Counted from the stretch's first letter, positions 44,720-57,530 are shown. The stretch is 64,000 bases of DNA from Epinephelus fuscoguttatus (GCF_011397635.1 NC_064752.1:3479501-3543500); one strand, 5' to 3'. Notes: generated by a model from the sequence alone, not told the origin. Translations and numbers: made by a program.

Positions 44720-46109
44720 CTACCTGCTCTGTTCCACTCTCACACACACCTTCAGTGGTAATATCTTCAGTTTGTCCACAGTGCTAATGTATGGAAACAG
44801 TCTCTCAGTGAAAGTGTGTGTGAAGGTGTGTATGTGTGTGTTAGTATCAGCATCAGAGAACGACAGCTTTCCTCTGTTCCAGTCCAGATTCACTCTGATC
44901 CTCTGGAGCTTCTTCTGCACTACGAGATCAATGAGTGGAGCTGGTAGTGCCCATGCTGAGTATTCACCTTTATAGAACATTATTCTCCACAATCCAGACT
45001 GTATGAGTCCCTTCCTCTGGACAGACTCTGCTAACACACCCAGTATCCAGCCTGTTCTGTCTCCAACCTCGACATCCCAGCTGTGAGTCCCTGAGTTAAA
45101 GCCCTCAGAGCCCAGGACAGAGAAGTAATTATCAAACCTCTCTGGATTATCAGGAAGCTGCTGTCTCTCCTCTCCTCGTCTCACACTGGTCAGATCTTCA
45201 GACAGGACGAGTTTTGGATTAGCAGTGTTTGGATCCAGGATCACAGGAGTGTAGGAGACCATGTCCTTCATCTTGTTCCAGATGCTGAAGGTCAGGTTGC
45301 CCAGGTGTTTGGCCTCGTCTATCAGAGCTCCTGAGAGCAGCTGTGGATCATCCAGCAGGGGGCACTGCTGGACTCTGTCCACTGCAGCCTTGTAGTTGAG
45401 CAGGAATGAGACGTCTTCAGCTCTCAGCTCGTCCTCTGTGGCTCTGACTGTGTCTGAAAGAGCTGCTATCTCTCTGCTCAGCCTCCATCTTCTCCTTCAT
45501 CATCTGACTCTTCTGCTCCTCTTCCTCCCTCAGTGCAGCCATCCTGGCCTCCTCTTCCTCTTCTAGAAACTGGTGAAGCTTCTTAAACTGCTCCTTAATC
45601 TGCCTCTCTGTGCGTCGGGCCTGGACCTTCATGTGTTGTGCTGTTTGTTCACACTTCACTTTAACTTGTTCACAAACCTTTAACTTCTCCTTTAAGGGCT
45701 CCAGAGTTTCCTCAACTTCCTTCTTGTGTTGTCGTGCAACTTCATCGACGGGTCTGAATCTGTGCTTGGTGTGTTTTTCTGAATCTCTGCAGACGAGACA
45801 CACTGGCTGCTGATGGTCCAGACAGAAGAGTTTGAGTTTCTCAGAGTGCAGACTGCAGAGAGCCTCTGAAGCTCTCTGATCTCTCTCCTGTAAGAAGGCC
45901 TCACACAGGTTCTTTAACGCCAGGTTTAAAGGTGGTTCAGCCCTTGAAGATCTTCTCTTACAAAGTGGACACTCCTGTGTTTGTTTGTCTTTCCACCAGC
46001 TCTTCAGACAGTCTTTACAGAAGCTGTGGCTACATGACAGAAGAACAGGATGTCTAAAGACGTCCTGACAGACCGGACAGCAGAGATCCTCCTCTGATCT
46101 GGAAGCCAT
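44720..46109 (-). CDS. Frameshifted TRIM-family E3 ligase (A33/TRIM35-like: RING, B-box, coiled coil, PRY-SPRY), single coding exon
   Basis: TRIM proteins of this type are ubiquitin ligases, expanded in fish and often linked to innate immunity. Translation starts at 46109. The C3HC4 RING has all ligands (C11, C14, C26, H28, C31, C34, C47, C50). The B-box2 follows (C84, H87, C95, C103, C106, H112, H115), then a glutamate-rich coiled coil to about residue 215. That frame stops at 45417. A second frame, open from about 45470 to the stop at 44720, continues the coiled coil and encodes PRY-SPRY ([57 protein letters not shown]). The two halves overlap by about 50 nt and need a one-position frame change near 45467-45475. 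Corrected length would be about 460 residues, usual for the family. All zinc ligands are intact, so this is either a very young pseudogene or an assembly error. I cannot assign a specific TRIM number. Confidence 0.85.
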
Positions 46110-46239
46110 TTAGTCTCTGAGTGAAGCTGAAAACACAGCAGACAGCACGTTAAAACAGGAAGTCAGTGGAGTTTATCGCCACACTGCAGAAAGCTGCCTC
46201 AGTTACTTTCACTTTGAGTCTCTGAGTGTTTTATCAGTC

Positions 46240-46428
46240 AGCAGCAGGTTATATCAGTACATCAGTATATCAGTACATCAGTATATCAGTACATCAGTAT
46301 ATCAGTACTTCAGTATATCAGTACTTCAGTATATCAGTACATCAGTATATCAGTACCTCAGTATATCAGTACATCAGTATATCAGTACATCAGTATATCA
46401 GTACTTCAGTATATCAGTACTTCAGTAC
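46240..46428 (+). repeat. ATCAGTAT/ATCAGTAC tandem repeat
   Basis: Alternating 8-bp units ATCAGTAC, ATCAGTAT and TTCAGTAT, about 23 in all, in the likely TRIM 5' UTR intron. Confidence 0.95.
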
Positions 46429-46486
46429 TCCCTTCTCTAACCGTCCTCAGCTGAAGTCACAGCTTCATAATGAAGGTAAATCTTAC

Positions 46487-46560
46487 CGTCTGTCTTTGGG
46501 TGCGTCTCTTCTCACCAAGAACTGAACAGTAACAAACTGTTTCCTCTTTTCTCTCAGATG
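46487..46560 (-). other. Possible 5' UTR exon of the TRIM gene
   Basis: A donor-like GTAAGATT on the minus strand at 46486 downward pairs with the TTTTCAG acceptor at 46130-46127, 17 nt upstream of the TRIM start codon. This would give a 5' UTR intron of about 360 bp, an arrangement common in single-coding-exon TRIM genes. No core promoter motif is assigned. Confidence 0.35.
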
Positions 46561-47189
46561 ATGTCAGAAAGGGGCGGAGCTTAGTCAGTCCACTGATGTG
46601 TGTCATCTTAAAGGGACCCGTTGATGAATATGATCCGTCACACTGCTCTGAGATCACGTCTCTATGGCAACGTAACTTTGATGGAAAGAAGACTAAGAAG
46701 ACTCAGCTGGAGCAAATTTCATTTTCACTGTTGTTTCTGTCATTTTTTACTTTGTTTTCAGTCATGTGAAAGAAAAGTGACCAACATGACAGGTCAGCCA
46801 GCTTCCTCTGTAAGGGGGTGATTACACAGAAATGAGACGCTAGGGACGCGGACGCTTCAAAGACGCTTGAAACACTGGAAGAACTTACTCAATGCGCGCT
46901 AGCTACTGGCATCTCACGCTCAAAAAGTTGAAAATATTTTAACTTTTCAGCATCTACGCATGTCTAAAAACAAACGTCTACAAAAACGCGTGTCTAAAAA
47001 GACGCTGAAAAAACACCCATCTAGAAAGATGACGCATATTGGTGAATTTTGGCTTTGGGAAAGATAAGGCGGTGGGTCTTTACATTTTGCCATGCAATGA
47101 AAAAAGCATGGACAAGTAGAGTAAGCATGGAATGATACAGGAAGTAAATGCCTAAGAGCATGTGTATTCAATTTATAATTGTCTCTTGA
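46561..47189. other. Spacer between TRIM and the L1-like element
   Basis: GGGTGATTACACAGAAATGA and the following ACGC-rich words resemble one end of a fish DNA transposon. No partner end was found and no gene is recognised. Confidence 0.35.
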
Positions 47190-49752
47190 GTAACTTGAAT
47201 GTAATTTCTTTAAATGTTAATGGTCTCAATAACTGTATTAAGAGGAAAAAAGTATTCCAACAATTGTAGAAAGAAAAGGGAGACATACTGTTCCTGCGAG
47301 AGACTCATTTGATGCAGAAAGAGCATAAAAAGCTAAAATAACTAACGGTCAGGTATTTTCATCCTCATACAGCTCAGGAAAAAGGGCCGTGGCTGTTCTG
47401 TAAAACGAAATATAGTCGAGCACAATTGTTGGTTTCCCCCGACCTGTTGGTGTGTAACACTTCCTGTTTCTGAAGTAAACATGCTTGCAACGTACTGGCT
47501 TGTCCTCCGTCTCATCTTTGTTAACATCAAGTCTGGATGTTAACGTAACAGTGGCTACAATCATAAATGTCCACATTCCCTTTGAAACGACAAAATGTGT
47601 ACAGGACAGAGAGGGAAGATGTGTAGGTGGTGAGGAAAGCTACAATACTGAGAAGAACATGTAGAAACAGGACTGATGGACATATGGAGAGCTCTACATC
47701 CAACAACTAAAGATTATACTTACCTCTCTGGTAGACATGCCACTTACAGTCGATTGGATTATTTCTTTATGTTTAAAAAAACACTTCATTGATTAGTCAG
47801 TGTGTTATTGGAACAATGACTTTATCGGATCATGCAACAGTTACCTTGTAGGTGAAAGTAAACTTGAAAAAAAGGAAACATCTACAGAGACTGAACAACT
47901 CCTTCTTGCAGGACTTGAAGTTTAAAGAGAAGAAAATTCATAAATGAATACTTTAAATTAAATAACACCATTAATGAGATCACCTTATGGGAAGGAGCAA
48001 AAACTGTATAGAGAAATAATAGCTTATGCATCTGAAGAGAAAAGGCGGCAGGAGCAAGTTAAGAAGGAACTCCAGTTACAAGTTAGACTCTTGGAGGACA
48101 AGCATAGACTTAACCCTAACACCAGCATCAACATACAACTACAAAAAAACACACAAAGAAATGAAGGTCAGAGGAAACAGAGAAACAACTCACATTTACA
48201 AAACAAAACATTATGATGGACCAAATTCAACCAAGGTGCTGGCATATAAGCTTATGAAGCAAACTTGTAAATCGCAAAAACTAGATTAACAGATGATACC
48301 GCTATAGTCGTAACCAATACAGACGACATAGAGACCTTTGCACAATTCTATGAGAATTTATATAAGGACGAGTCCGAAATGAAAGAAAGGACAGAAATGG
48401 AAATGTCCCTGGGAAAAGTTAAATTAAAACAAGCCACCCCTCATCAGAACACATCTCTCATAAAAACGACTTCAATAGATGAAACATCAAGACAAAGAAA
48501 GAAACTTAAAAAGGGGAAGACCCCAGGGACTGATGGGCACACAAATGGAGTTTATCAAGAGTTTAGATTACCTCTGACTCCACTTCTGCACAGAGTTCAT
48601 AATTTTGCTTTGGAAGCAGGAATCTGGGCACCAACGTGGAATTCATCAGTAATCACCGTCAACCTAAAGAAGGAAAGGATTTAACTGAGTGTTCATCATA
48701 TAGACCGATATCGTTATTAAATACAGATCAAAAAATATTAATAATAACGGCAAGGTTAAAATAAATAATTCCAAATATAATAAAGAGGGACCAGTGTGGG
48801 TTTGTCATGGGTAGGCACACTTTAAATATAATTGATTGTTGTCAAAAAAATAAAAAAGATGTACTTTTGCTAACGATGGACGCAGAAAAAGCATTCGACA
48901 GATAACATGGCTCTATATCTTTAATACAGCTAAAGCTCTTGGCTTTCATCCAAAAGTTACCTCTTGCTTGTAAGCAATGTATACAAATCCTGTAGCACAA
49001 GTAATGTTACGTGCCAGTCAAGGAACCAGGACCCAGTAGCAGAGTTCAAACAAAAGCTTTATTGCCAAAATGTTCACAAAAGGAAGTAACGAGGAACACG
49101 CTCAAAAGACAAGGAAACAACTGAAAGCGCTCGACAAAGCACGAGGAAGACGCTGAGGACTACACGTGGCGACAGGCAGGAGATCACTGAGAGCTCAAGC
49201 GAGGAGCACCAGCATAGGGAACAATCCGGCACAGGAGACAGTGAGAGAGTGGCTTAAGTAGCTGGCTGATTAGGCAGAACAAGCTGCAGGTGTGCTGGAA
49301 GCCCTGCTCCCAGTGATCGCCCCGCCTCCCGGCACATCCCCTGCAGACAGAGGGAGAGAGATATCAGAAACATATTTTCACAGAAAAAACGACAAAAAAC
49401 CGGACCATAACAAGTAAAGGTCAATGGTGCTCTGTCAAGACGGATAAAAATACATGAGGGAACTAGACAGGGAGACCCACTCTCTGGGCTGATTTCTATT
49501 GTGTGTATGGAACCGTTAGCTGAAGCAGTGAGACGGCAGAACCTTATGAAGGGAGTAACAGTAGGACAGGAAGTCCATAAGCTGGCAATGTACGCTGATG
49601 ATGTCATTATGTATATGACATCACCTGGAACTTCACTACCAGCTTTAAAGGCATCGATAAATGAAGACAGTGAGTTTTCAGGATACAGAATAAATGAAAC
49701 TAAACAAAAAGGAGAGTGATAAAAGAAGAGGAAAAACAAGAGTAAACCTCAG
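47190..49752 (+). mobile_element. L1-like (L1/Tx1) LINE, 5' part: endonuclease and reverse transcriptase, degraded
   Basis: The element starts with an endonuclease motif ISLNVNGLNN and FLRETHL (47200-47320). It continues with RT motifs GKTPGTDGH (48510), SYRPISLLNT (48700), DQCGFVMGRHT (48790), MDAEKAFDR (48880), EGTRQGDPLSG (49455) and YADDVIMYM (49590). Many stops and frameshifts are present. It is interrupted by a solo LTR at 49005-49412 and by the satellite-bearing insert after about 49740. The 3' part resumes near 56131. Confidence 0.8.
49005..49412 (-). mobile_element. Solo LTR (408 bp) with 5-bp target duplication AGTAA
   Basis: The block starts TGTTACG and ends CATAACA, giving TG...CA termini with a TGTTA/TAACA inverted repeat. 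It is flanked by AGTAA on both sides (49000-49004 and 49413-49417). On the minus strand it contains CAATAAAGC near its end, a plausible LTR polyadenylation signal, so the LTR is read on minus. The surrounding L1-like frame becomes continuous if the LTR and one AGTAA are set aside. No internal retroelement coding sequence is present. Confidence 0.85.
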
Positions 49753-49836
49753 TCAGGCGTTCAAGAGATGGAGGGAGCTCCGTGACCAAAGAGGCTTCAA
49801 AACCCATGTCCAGCTAGCTTTCTTTCTAATGGATCA
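49753..49836 (+). other. Exon-like segment with good splice sites next to the satellite insert
   Basis: An 84-nt open stretch encodes QAFKRWRELRDQRGFKTHVQ then LAFFLMD. An acceptor-like CCTCAG precedes it and a consensus donor CA|GTAAGTAA follows. It is not part of the L1-like frame. It may be an exon of a multi-exon DNA transposon or a captured host exon carried with the satellite element. I recognise the style of sequence from uncharacterised fish proteins but cannot name the family. Confidence 0.35.
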
Positions 49837-49889
49837 GTAAGTAACACGGCTAAATGTTAGCTAGACCAGAGAGGACTGGACTGTACTGG

Positions 49890-52800
49890 CTGCTAGTTCA
49901 TTCCTAGCTGGCCAGCATCGCAAATCGCCGCAACCAGGGAGCGGGTAGCGAGTGTTGGTCGGCTGACATCCTGGTTGCCATTCTACGGCAGCCCTCGGAC
50001 AGTGATACCCCCCTCCCTTCCTTCTGTTCTCTTCTCACGGAGGCAGCTATCCACGGACATCGCCCAGCTAAGTTACGCCCAGCTAAGTGAACACTGGACT
50101 TTGTTTCCCATTCAATTTGAGCTCCAACCGGCCGCATGGTTTCCATACGGTAGCGTTTATTCTAGAATGGGGACTGTTTACATGTGCATATTGGTATAAT
50201 TCCACTGTGTCTACTGTTGTTTGTACTGGTACTGTACATATTGGTGTCATTTACTGTGAGCTGTTTGTACTGGTACTGTACATATTGGTATCATTTACTG
50301 TGAGCTGTTTGTACTGGTACTGTACATATTGGTATCATTTACTGTGAGCTGTTTGTACTGGTACTGTACATATTGGTGTCATTCACTGTGAGCTGTTTGT
50401 ACTGGTACTGTACATATTGGTGTCATTTACTGTGAGCTGTTTGTACTGGTACTGTACATATTGGTATAATTCCACTGTGTCTACTGTTGTTTGTACTGGT
50501 ACTGTACATATTGGTATCATTCACTGTGAGCTGTTTGTACTGGTACTGTACATATTGGTATCATTTACTGTGAGCTGTTTGTACTGGTACTGTACATATT
50601 GGTGTCATTCACTGTGAGCTGTTTGTACTGGTACTGTACATATTGGTGTCATTCACTGTGAGCTGTTTGTACTGGTACTGTACATATTGGTGTCATTTAC
50701 TGTGAGCTGTTTGTACTGATACTGTACATATTGGTGTCATTTACTGTGAGCTGTTTGTACTGGTACTGTACATATTGGTATCATTTACTGTGAGCTGTTT
50801 GTACTGGTACTGTACATATTGGTGTCATTCACTGTGAGCTGTTTGTACTGGTACTGTACATATTGGTGTCATTTACTGTGAGCTGTTTGTACTGGTACTG
50901 TACATATTGGTGTCATTCACTGTGAGCTGTTTGTACTGGTACTGTACATATTGGTGTCATTTACTGTGAGCTGTTTGTACTGGTACTGTACATATTGGTG
51001 TCATTTACTGTGAGCTGTTTGTACTGATACTGTACATATTGGTGTCATTTACTGTGAGCTGTTTGTACTGGTACTGTACATATTGGTGTCATTCACTGTG
51101 AGCTGTTTGTACTGGTACTGTACATATTGGTGTCATTCACTGTGAGCTGTTTGTACTGATACTGTACATATTGGTATCATTTACTGTGAGCTGTTTGTAC
51201 TGGTACTGTACATATTGGTGTCATTCACTGTGAGCTGTTTGTACTGGTACTGTACATATTGGTGTCATTTACTGTGAGCTGTTTGTACTGGTACTGTACA
51301 TATTGGTGTCATTCACTGTGAGCTGTTTGTACTGGTACTGTACATATTGGTATCATTTACTGTGAGCTGTTTGTACTGGTACTGTACATATTGGTGTCAT
51401 TCACTGTGAGCTGTTTGTACTGGTACTGTACATATTGGTGTCATTTACTGTGAGCTGTTTGTACTGGTACTGTACATATTGGTGTCATTCACTGTGAGCT
51501 GTTTGTACTGGTACTGTACATATTGGTATCATTTACTGTGAGCTGTTTGTACTGGTACTGTACATATTGGTATCATTTACTGTGAGCTGTTTGTACTGGT
51601 ACTGTACATATTGGTGTCATTCACTGTGAGCTGTTTGTACTGGTACTGTACATATTGGTATCATTCACTGTGAGCTGTTTGTACTGGTACTGTACATATT
51701 GGTATCATTTACTGTGAGCTGTTTGTACTGGTACTGTACATATTGGTGTCATTTACTGTGAGCTGTTTGTACTGGTACTGTACATATTGGTGTCATTCAC
51801 TGTGAGCTGTTTGTACTGGTACTGTACATATTGGTGTCATTCACTGTGAGCTGTTTGTACTGGTACTGTACATATTGGTATCATTTACTGTGAGCTGTTT
51901 GTACTGGTACTGTACATATTGGTGTCATTCACTGTGAGCTGTTTGTACTGGTACTGTACATATTGGTGTCATTCACTGTGAGCTGTTTGTACTGGTACTG
52001 TACATATTGGTGTCATTTACTGTGAGCTGTTTGTACTGGTACTGTACATATTGGTGTCATTTACTGTGAGCTGTTTGTACTGGTACTGTACATATTGGTG
52101 TCATTTACTGTGAGCTGTTTGTACTGGTACTGTGCATATTGGTATAATTCCACTGTGTCTACTGTTGTTTGTACTGGTACTGTACATATTGGTGTCATTT
52201 ACTGTGAGCTGTTTGTACTGGTACTGTACATATTGGTGTCATTCACTGTGAGCTGTTTGTACTGGTACTGTACATATTGGTGTCATTCACTGTGAGCTGT
52301 TTGTACTGGTACTGTACATATTGGTATCATTTACTGTGAGCTGTTTGTACTGGTACTGTACATATTGGTGTCATTCACTGTGAGCTGTTTGTGCTGGTAC
52401 TGTACATATTGGTGTCATTTACTGTGAGCTGTTTGTACTGGTACTGTACATATTGGTGTCATTTACTGTGAGCTGTTTGTACTGGTACTGTACATATTGG
52501 TGTCATTTACTGTGAGCTGTTTGTACTGGTACTGTACATATTGGTGTCATTTACTGTGAGCTGTTTGTACTGGTACTGTACATATTGGTGTCATTCACTG
52601 TGAGCTGTTTGTACTGGTACTGTACATATTGGTATCATTTACTGTGAGCTGTTTGTACTGGTACTGTACATATTGGTGTCATTTACTGTGAGCTGTTTGT
52701 ACTGGTACTGTGCATATTGGTATAATTCCACTGTGTCTACTGTTGTTTGTACTGGTACTGTACATATTGGTATCATTCACTGTGAGCTGTTTGTACTGGT

Positions 52801-55800
52801 ACTGTACATATTGGTGTCATTTACTGTGAGCTGTTTGTACTGGTACTGTACATATTGGTATCATTTACTGTGAGCTGTTTGTACTGGTACTGTACATATT
52901 GGTGTCATTTACTGTGAGCTGTTTGTACTGGTACTGTACATATTGGTGTCATTTACTGTGAGCTGTTTGTACTGGTACTGTACATATTGGTGTCATTTAC
53001 TGTGAGCTGTTTGTACTGGTACTGTACATATTGGTGTCATTCACTGTGAGCTGTTTGTACTGGTACTGTACATATTGGTGTCATTCACTGTGAGCTGTTT
53101 GTACTGGTACTGTACATATTGGTGTCATTCACTGTGAGCTGTTTGTACTGGTACTGTACATATTGGTATCATTCACTGTGAGCTGTTTGTACTGGTACTG
53201 TACATATTGGTGTCATTTACTGTGAGCTGTTTGTACTGGTACTGTACATATTGGTATCATTTACTGTGAGCTGTTTGTACTGGTACTGTACATATTGGTG
53301 TCATTTACTGTGAGCTGTTTGTACTGGTACTGTACATATTGGTATCATTTACTGTGAGCTGTTTGTACTGGTACTGTACATATTGGTATCATTTACTGTG
53401 AGCTGTTTGTACTGGTACTGTACATATTGGTATCATTTACTGTGAGCTGTTTGTACTGGTACTGTACATATTGGTATCATTCACTGTGAGCTGTTTGTAC
53501 TGGTACTGTACATATTGGTATCATTTACTGTGAGCTGTTTGTACTGGTACTGTACATATTGGTATCATTCACTGTGAGCTGTTTGTACTGGTACTGTACA
53601 TATTGGTATCATTCACTGTGAGCTGTTTGTACTGGTACTGTACATATTGGTATCATTTACTGTGAGCTGTTTGTACTGGTACTGTACATATTGGTATCAT
53701 TCACTGTGAGCTGTTTGTACTGGTACTGTACATATTGGTGTCATTCACTGTGAGCTGTTTGTACTGGTACTGTACATATTGGTATCATTCACTGTGAGCT
53801 GTTTGTACTGGTACTGTACATATTGGTATCATTCACTGTGAGCTGTTTGTACTGGTACTGTACATATTGGTATCATTCACTGTGAGCTGTTTGTACTGGT
53901 ACTGTACATATTGGTGTCATTCACTGTGAGCTGTTTGTACTGGTACTGTACATATTGGTATCATTCACTGTGAGCTGTTTGTACTGGTACTGTACATATT
54001 GGTGTCATTCACTGTGAGCTGTTTGTACTGGTACTGTACATATTGGTGTCATTTACTGTGAGCTGTTTGTACTGGTACTGTACATATTGGTATCATTCAC
54101 TGTGAGCTGTTTGTACTGGTACTGTACATATTGGTATCATTCACTGTGAGCTGTTTGTACTGGTACTGTACATATTGGTGTCATTTACTGTGAGCTGTTT
54201 GTACTGGTACTGTACATATTGGTGTCATTCACTGTGAGCTGTTTGTACTGGTACTGTACATATTGGTGTCATTCACTGTGAGCTGTTTGTACTGGTACTG
54301 TACATATTGGTGTCATTTACTGTGAGCTGTTTGTACTGGTACTGTACATATTGGTGTCATTCACTGTGAGCTGTTTGTACTGGTACTGTACATATTGGTA
54401 TCATTCACTGTGAGCTGTTTGTACTGGTACTGTACATATTGGTGTCATTCACTGTGAGCTGTTTGTACTGGTACTGTACATATTGGTGTCATTTACTGTG
54501 AGCTGTTTGTACTGGTACTGTACATATTGGTATCATTCACTGTGAGCTGTTTGTACTGGTACTGTACATATTGGTATCATTCACTGTGAGCTGTTTGTAC
54601 TGGTACTGTACATATTGGTGTCATTTACTGTGAGCTGTTTGTACTGGTACTGTACATATTGGTGTCATTCACTGTGAGCTGTTTGTACTGGTACTGTACA
54701 TATTGGTGTCATTCACTGTGAGCTGTTTGTACTGGTACTGTACATATTGGTATCATTCACTGTGAGCTGTTTGTACTGGTACTGTACATATTGGTGTCAT
54801 TCACTGTGAGCTGTTTGTACTGGTACTGTACATATTGGTGTCATTCACTGTGAGCTGTTTGTACTGGTACTGTACATATTGGTATCATTCACTGTGAGCT
54901 GTTTGTACTGGTACTGTACATATTGGTGTCATTCACTGTGAGCTGTTTGTACTGGTACTGTACATATTGGTGTCATTCACTGTGAGCTGTTTGTACTGGT
55001 ACTGTACATATTGGTATCATTTACTGTGAGCTGTTTGTACTGGTACTGTACATATTGGTATCATTCACTGTGAGCTGTTTGTACTGGTACTGTACATATT
55101 GGTGTCATTCACTGTGAGCTGTTTGTACTGGTACTGTACATATTGGTATCATTCACTGTGAGCTGTTTGTACTGGTACTGTACATATTGGTATCATTCAC
55201 TGTGAGCTGTTTGTACTGGTACTGTACATATTGGTGTCATTCACTGTGAGCTGTTTGTACTGGTACTGTACATATTGGTGTCATTCACTGTGAGCTGTTT
55301 GTACTGGTACTGTACATATTGGTGTCATTCACTGTGAGCTGTTTGTACTGGTACTGTACATATTGGTATCATTTACTGTGAGCTGTTTGTACTGGTACTG
55401 TACATATTGGTATCATTCACTGTGAGCTGTTTGTACTGGTACTGTACATATTGGTATCATTCACTGTGAGCTGTTTGTACTGGTACTGTACATATTGGTA
55501 TCATTCACTGTGAGCTGTTTGTACTGGTACTGTACATATTGGTATCATTCACTGTGAGCTGTTTGTACTGGTACTGTACATATTGGTGTCATTCACTGTG
55601 AGCTGTTTGTACTGGTACTGTACATATTGGTGTCATTCACTGTGAGCTGTTTGTACTGGTACTGTACATATTGGTATCATTTACTGTGAGCTGTTTGTAC
55701 TGGTACTGTACATATTGGTATCATTCACTGTGAGCTGTTTGTACTGGTACTGTACATATTGGTGTCATTCACTGTGAGCTGTTTGTACTGGTACTGTACA

Positions 55801-55850
55801 TATTGGTGTCATTCACTGTGAGCTGTTTGTACTGGTACTGTGCATTCTGC
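49890..55850 (+). repeat. Satellite-bearing dispersed element, copy 2: 310-bp head plus about 129 tandem 44-bp units
   Basis: The head (49890-50199) is almost identical to 35041-35349. A 44-bp tandem array follows (unit core TACTGTGAGCTGTTTGTACT plus GGTACTGTACATATTGGTGT and CATT). Units differ mainly at two sites, GTGTC/GTATC and TTTACT/TTCACT. A 50-bp variant containing ATAATTCCACTGTGTC is the first unit and recurs near 50461, 52141 and 52711. The array ends in a diverged unit CTGTGCATTCTGCTATAATT. It lies inside an L1-like LINE. No coding function is evident. Confidence 0.9.
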
Positions 55851-56130
55851 TATAATTATTTGCATTACTATTTGTTTTTTCTTCAGATAAATCTGATAAT
55901 TGTTGCTCGGTCTCTTTACTCATTTATTTAGCAGAGTGTCCACACACCTTCTCATTCTACATATACATAGAGGTATACTGGTGGCTTTACAGCCTACATT
56001 TGATTCATTATCTCTGATCCCCACGCTCAGTTTGGTCGTGGCCACAGTGCGATGCAACACCACTGACACTAGGTGGCGCCAAGCTAAAATGCCTAAAAAG
56101 CCTATCTGTTGCCTCTTTAAGAACAACCTT
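55851..56130. other. Right flank of the satellite insert
   Basis: This is non-array sequence between the last 44-bp unit and the resumed L1-like element. It ends with TCTGTTGCCTCTTTAA, which is an inverted match to TTAAAGAGGCAACAGA at 34984-34999, just left of copy 1. It may be a terminal part of the element. Confidence 0.4.
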
Positions 56131-57530
56131 AAGTTAAAATGGAATCATTTTGGGAATTTTATTCACAAGGATTTGAACAAACTGCATGAAGTCAATTATG
56201 TGCCCTTAGAGGAAAAAATGTAATCTGATTTAAATAGGTGGAAAATGTTACCAGACTCTATTCTGTGGACGAGTGGACACAATTAAAATGATGATTCTAA
56301 CACAGTTCCTCTTCCTGTTCCAGACTGCACCCATACCAGTTCCTACCACATGTTTTAAAAGGTGGAATGGATTACTAAGTAAATGTATATGGAATAACAA
56401 AAAGAAAAGAATAAAAATCAATAAATGAACTAAAGCAACACGGTGTGGGAGTTTGGCCGTCCCTAACCTGCAGAGCTACTTTAATTCAACACAAATAAAT
56501 ACAAGATGGTCGAATGACGGAGGTGAAGCAAAGTGGAGACTGGTTGAGAAGGAGTCCATACCAATATCTATAAAATCATTACCTTATATAGACAAAAAGG
56601 ATTACTCACAGATCAAAGGACTGACCAGATGTGTTGACAACACACTAAGAAGGTGGAAAAAATATTCACAACACTCACAAAATAAATGAGGATGCAGTAT
56701 ATTTCCGAGGAATGGCATGGGATCGCCAGTTTGAACCAAACAGGACAGATGACATTTTGAAAGTATGGCATCAACAGGATTAAAAACATATTTACAGATG
56801 CTGACCAACAACACTGTGAGCTCCTTTCAGTCACTAGTTTCTAAGTACAATCTGGCACAAAGTAATTTCTATAAATATTTGCAAATAAGGACATACCTTT
56901 CAAAATAAAATAAAAAATCAAACCACAAAAGAAATGCCCCTTTAATTGCCTCTCTGAGCAAAAGTCATAATAAGGAAATAAACAACTCTTTGTCAAAAAC
57001 ATACAAACCTCTGGAGAGCAGTACGGACGCTGAAACTAGTACGCAACAAAAATGAGTGGCTGAACTAGGACAGCAGGTTAACAGTGAAGAGTGAAGCAAG
57101 TTTGCAGAGAGATTCACAAAACAACAAACTCTAAGTATTGCAAAGATTTACATTCCACATTCCAAAATTAACACATCTAAGACGTCGAACTGCTGGAGAA
57201 GAGCGGTGAGACAAAGGCAAACCATTGACACGTTTTCTGTCTCTGCCCTGTATTAAAATTATGTTGGCAATCAGTCTCATCAGCTATTGTGAGTATGTTC
57301 CAAATAAAAACAGCAATTATCCCTGTGCATATTATTGTAGGAAAATCTCCACCAGAGCTGATGCAGGAAAGAGATCAGTATCTGCACGATATCTGAAACA
57401 GATCACCAGGATGTGCTTAAAACCTGAAGTCCATCAGCTAAAAAATGGGTAGTAACCATAAGGGAGATTTCCGAGATGGAGACGGTAACATATAGAGTTA
57501 GAAATGAAGAGATCTGAGTTTTGAGGCTAT
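56131..57530 (+). mobile_element. L1-like LINE, 3' part after the satellite insert
   Basis: Degraded coding sequence picks up where the RT left off: HKDLNKLHEVNYVPLEEKM, then DLNRWKMLPDSILW, a pattern typical of the L1 post-RT region, then further fragments to about 57450. The frame is broken many times. Order and strand match the 47190-49720 part, so both are halves of one insertion. Confidence 0.7.
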
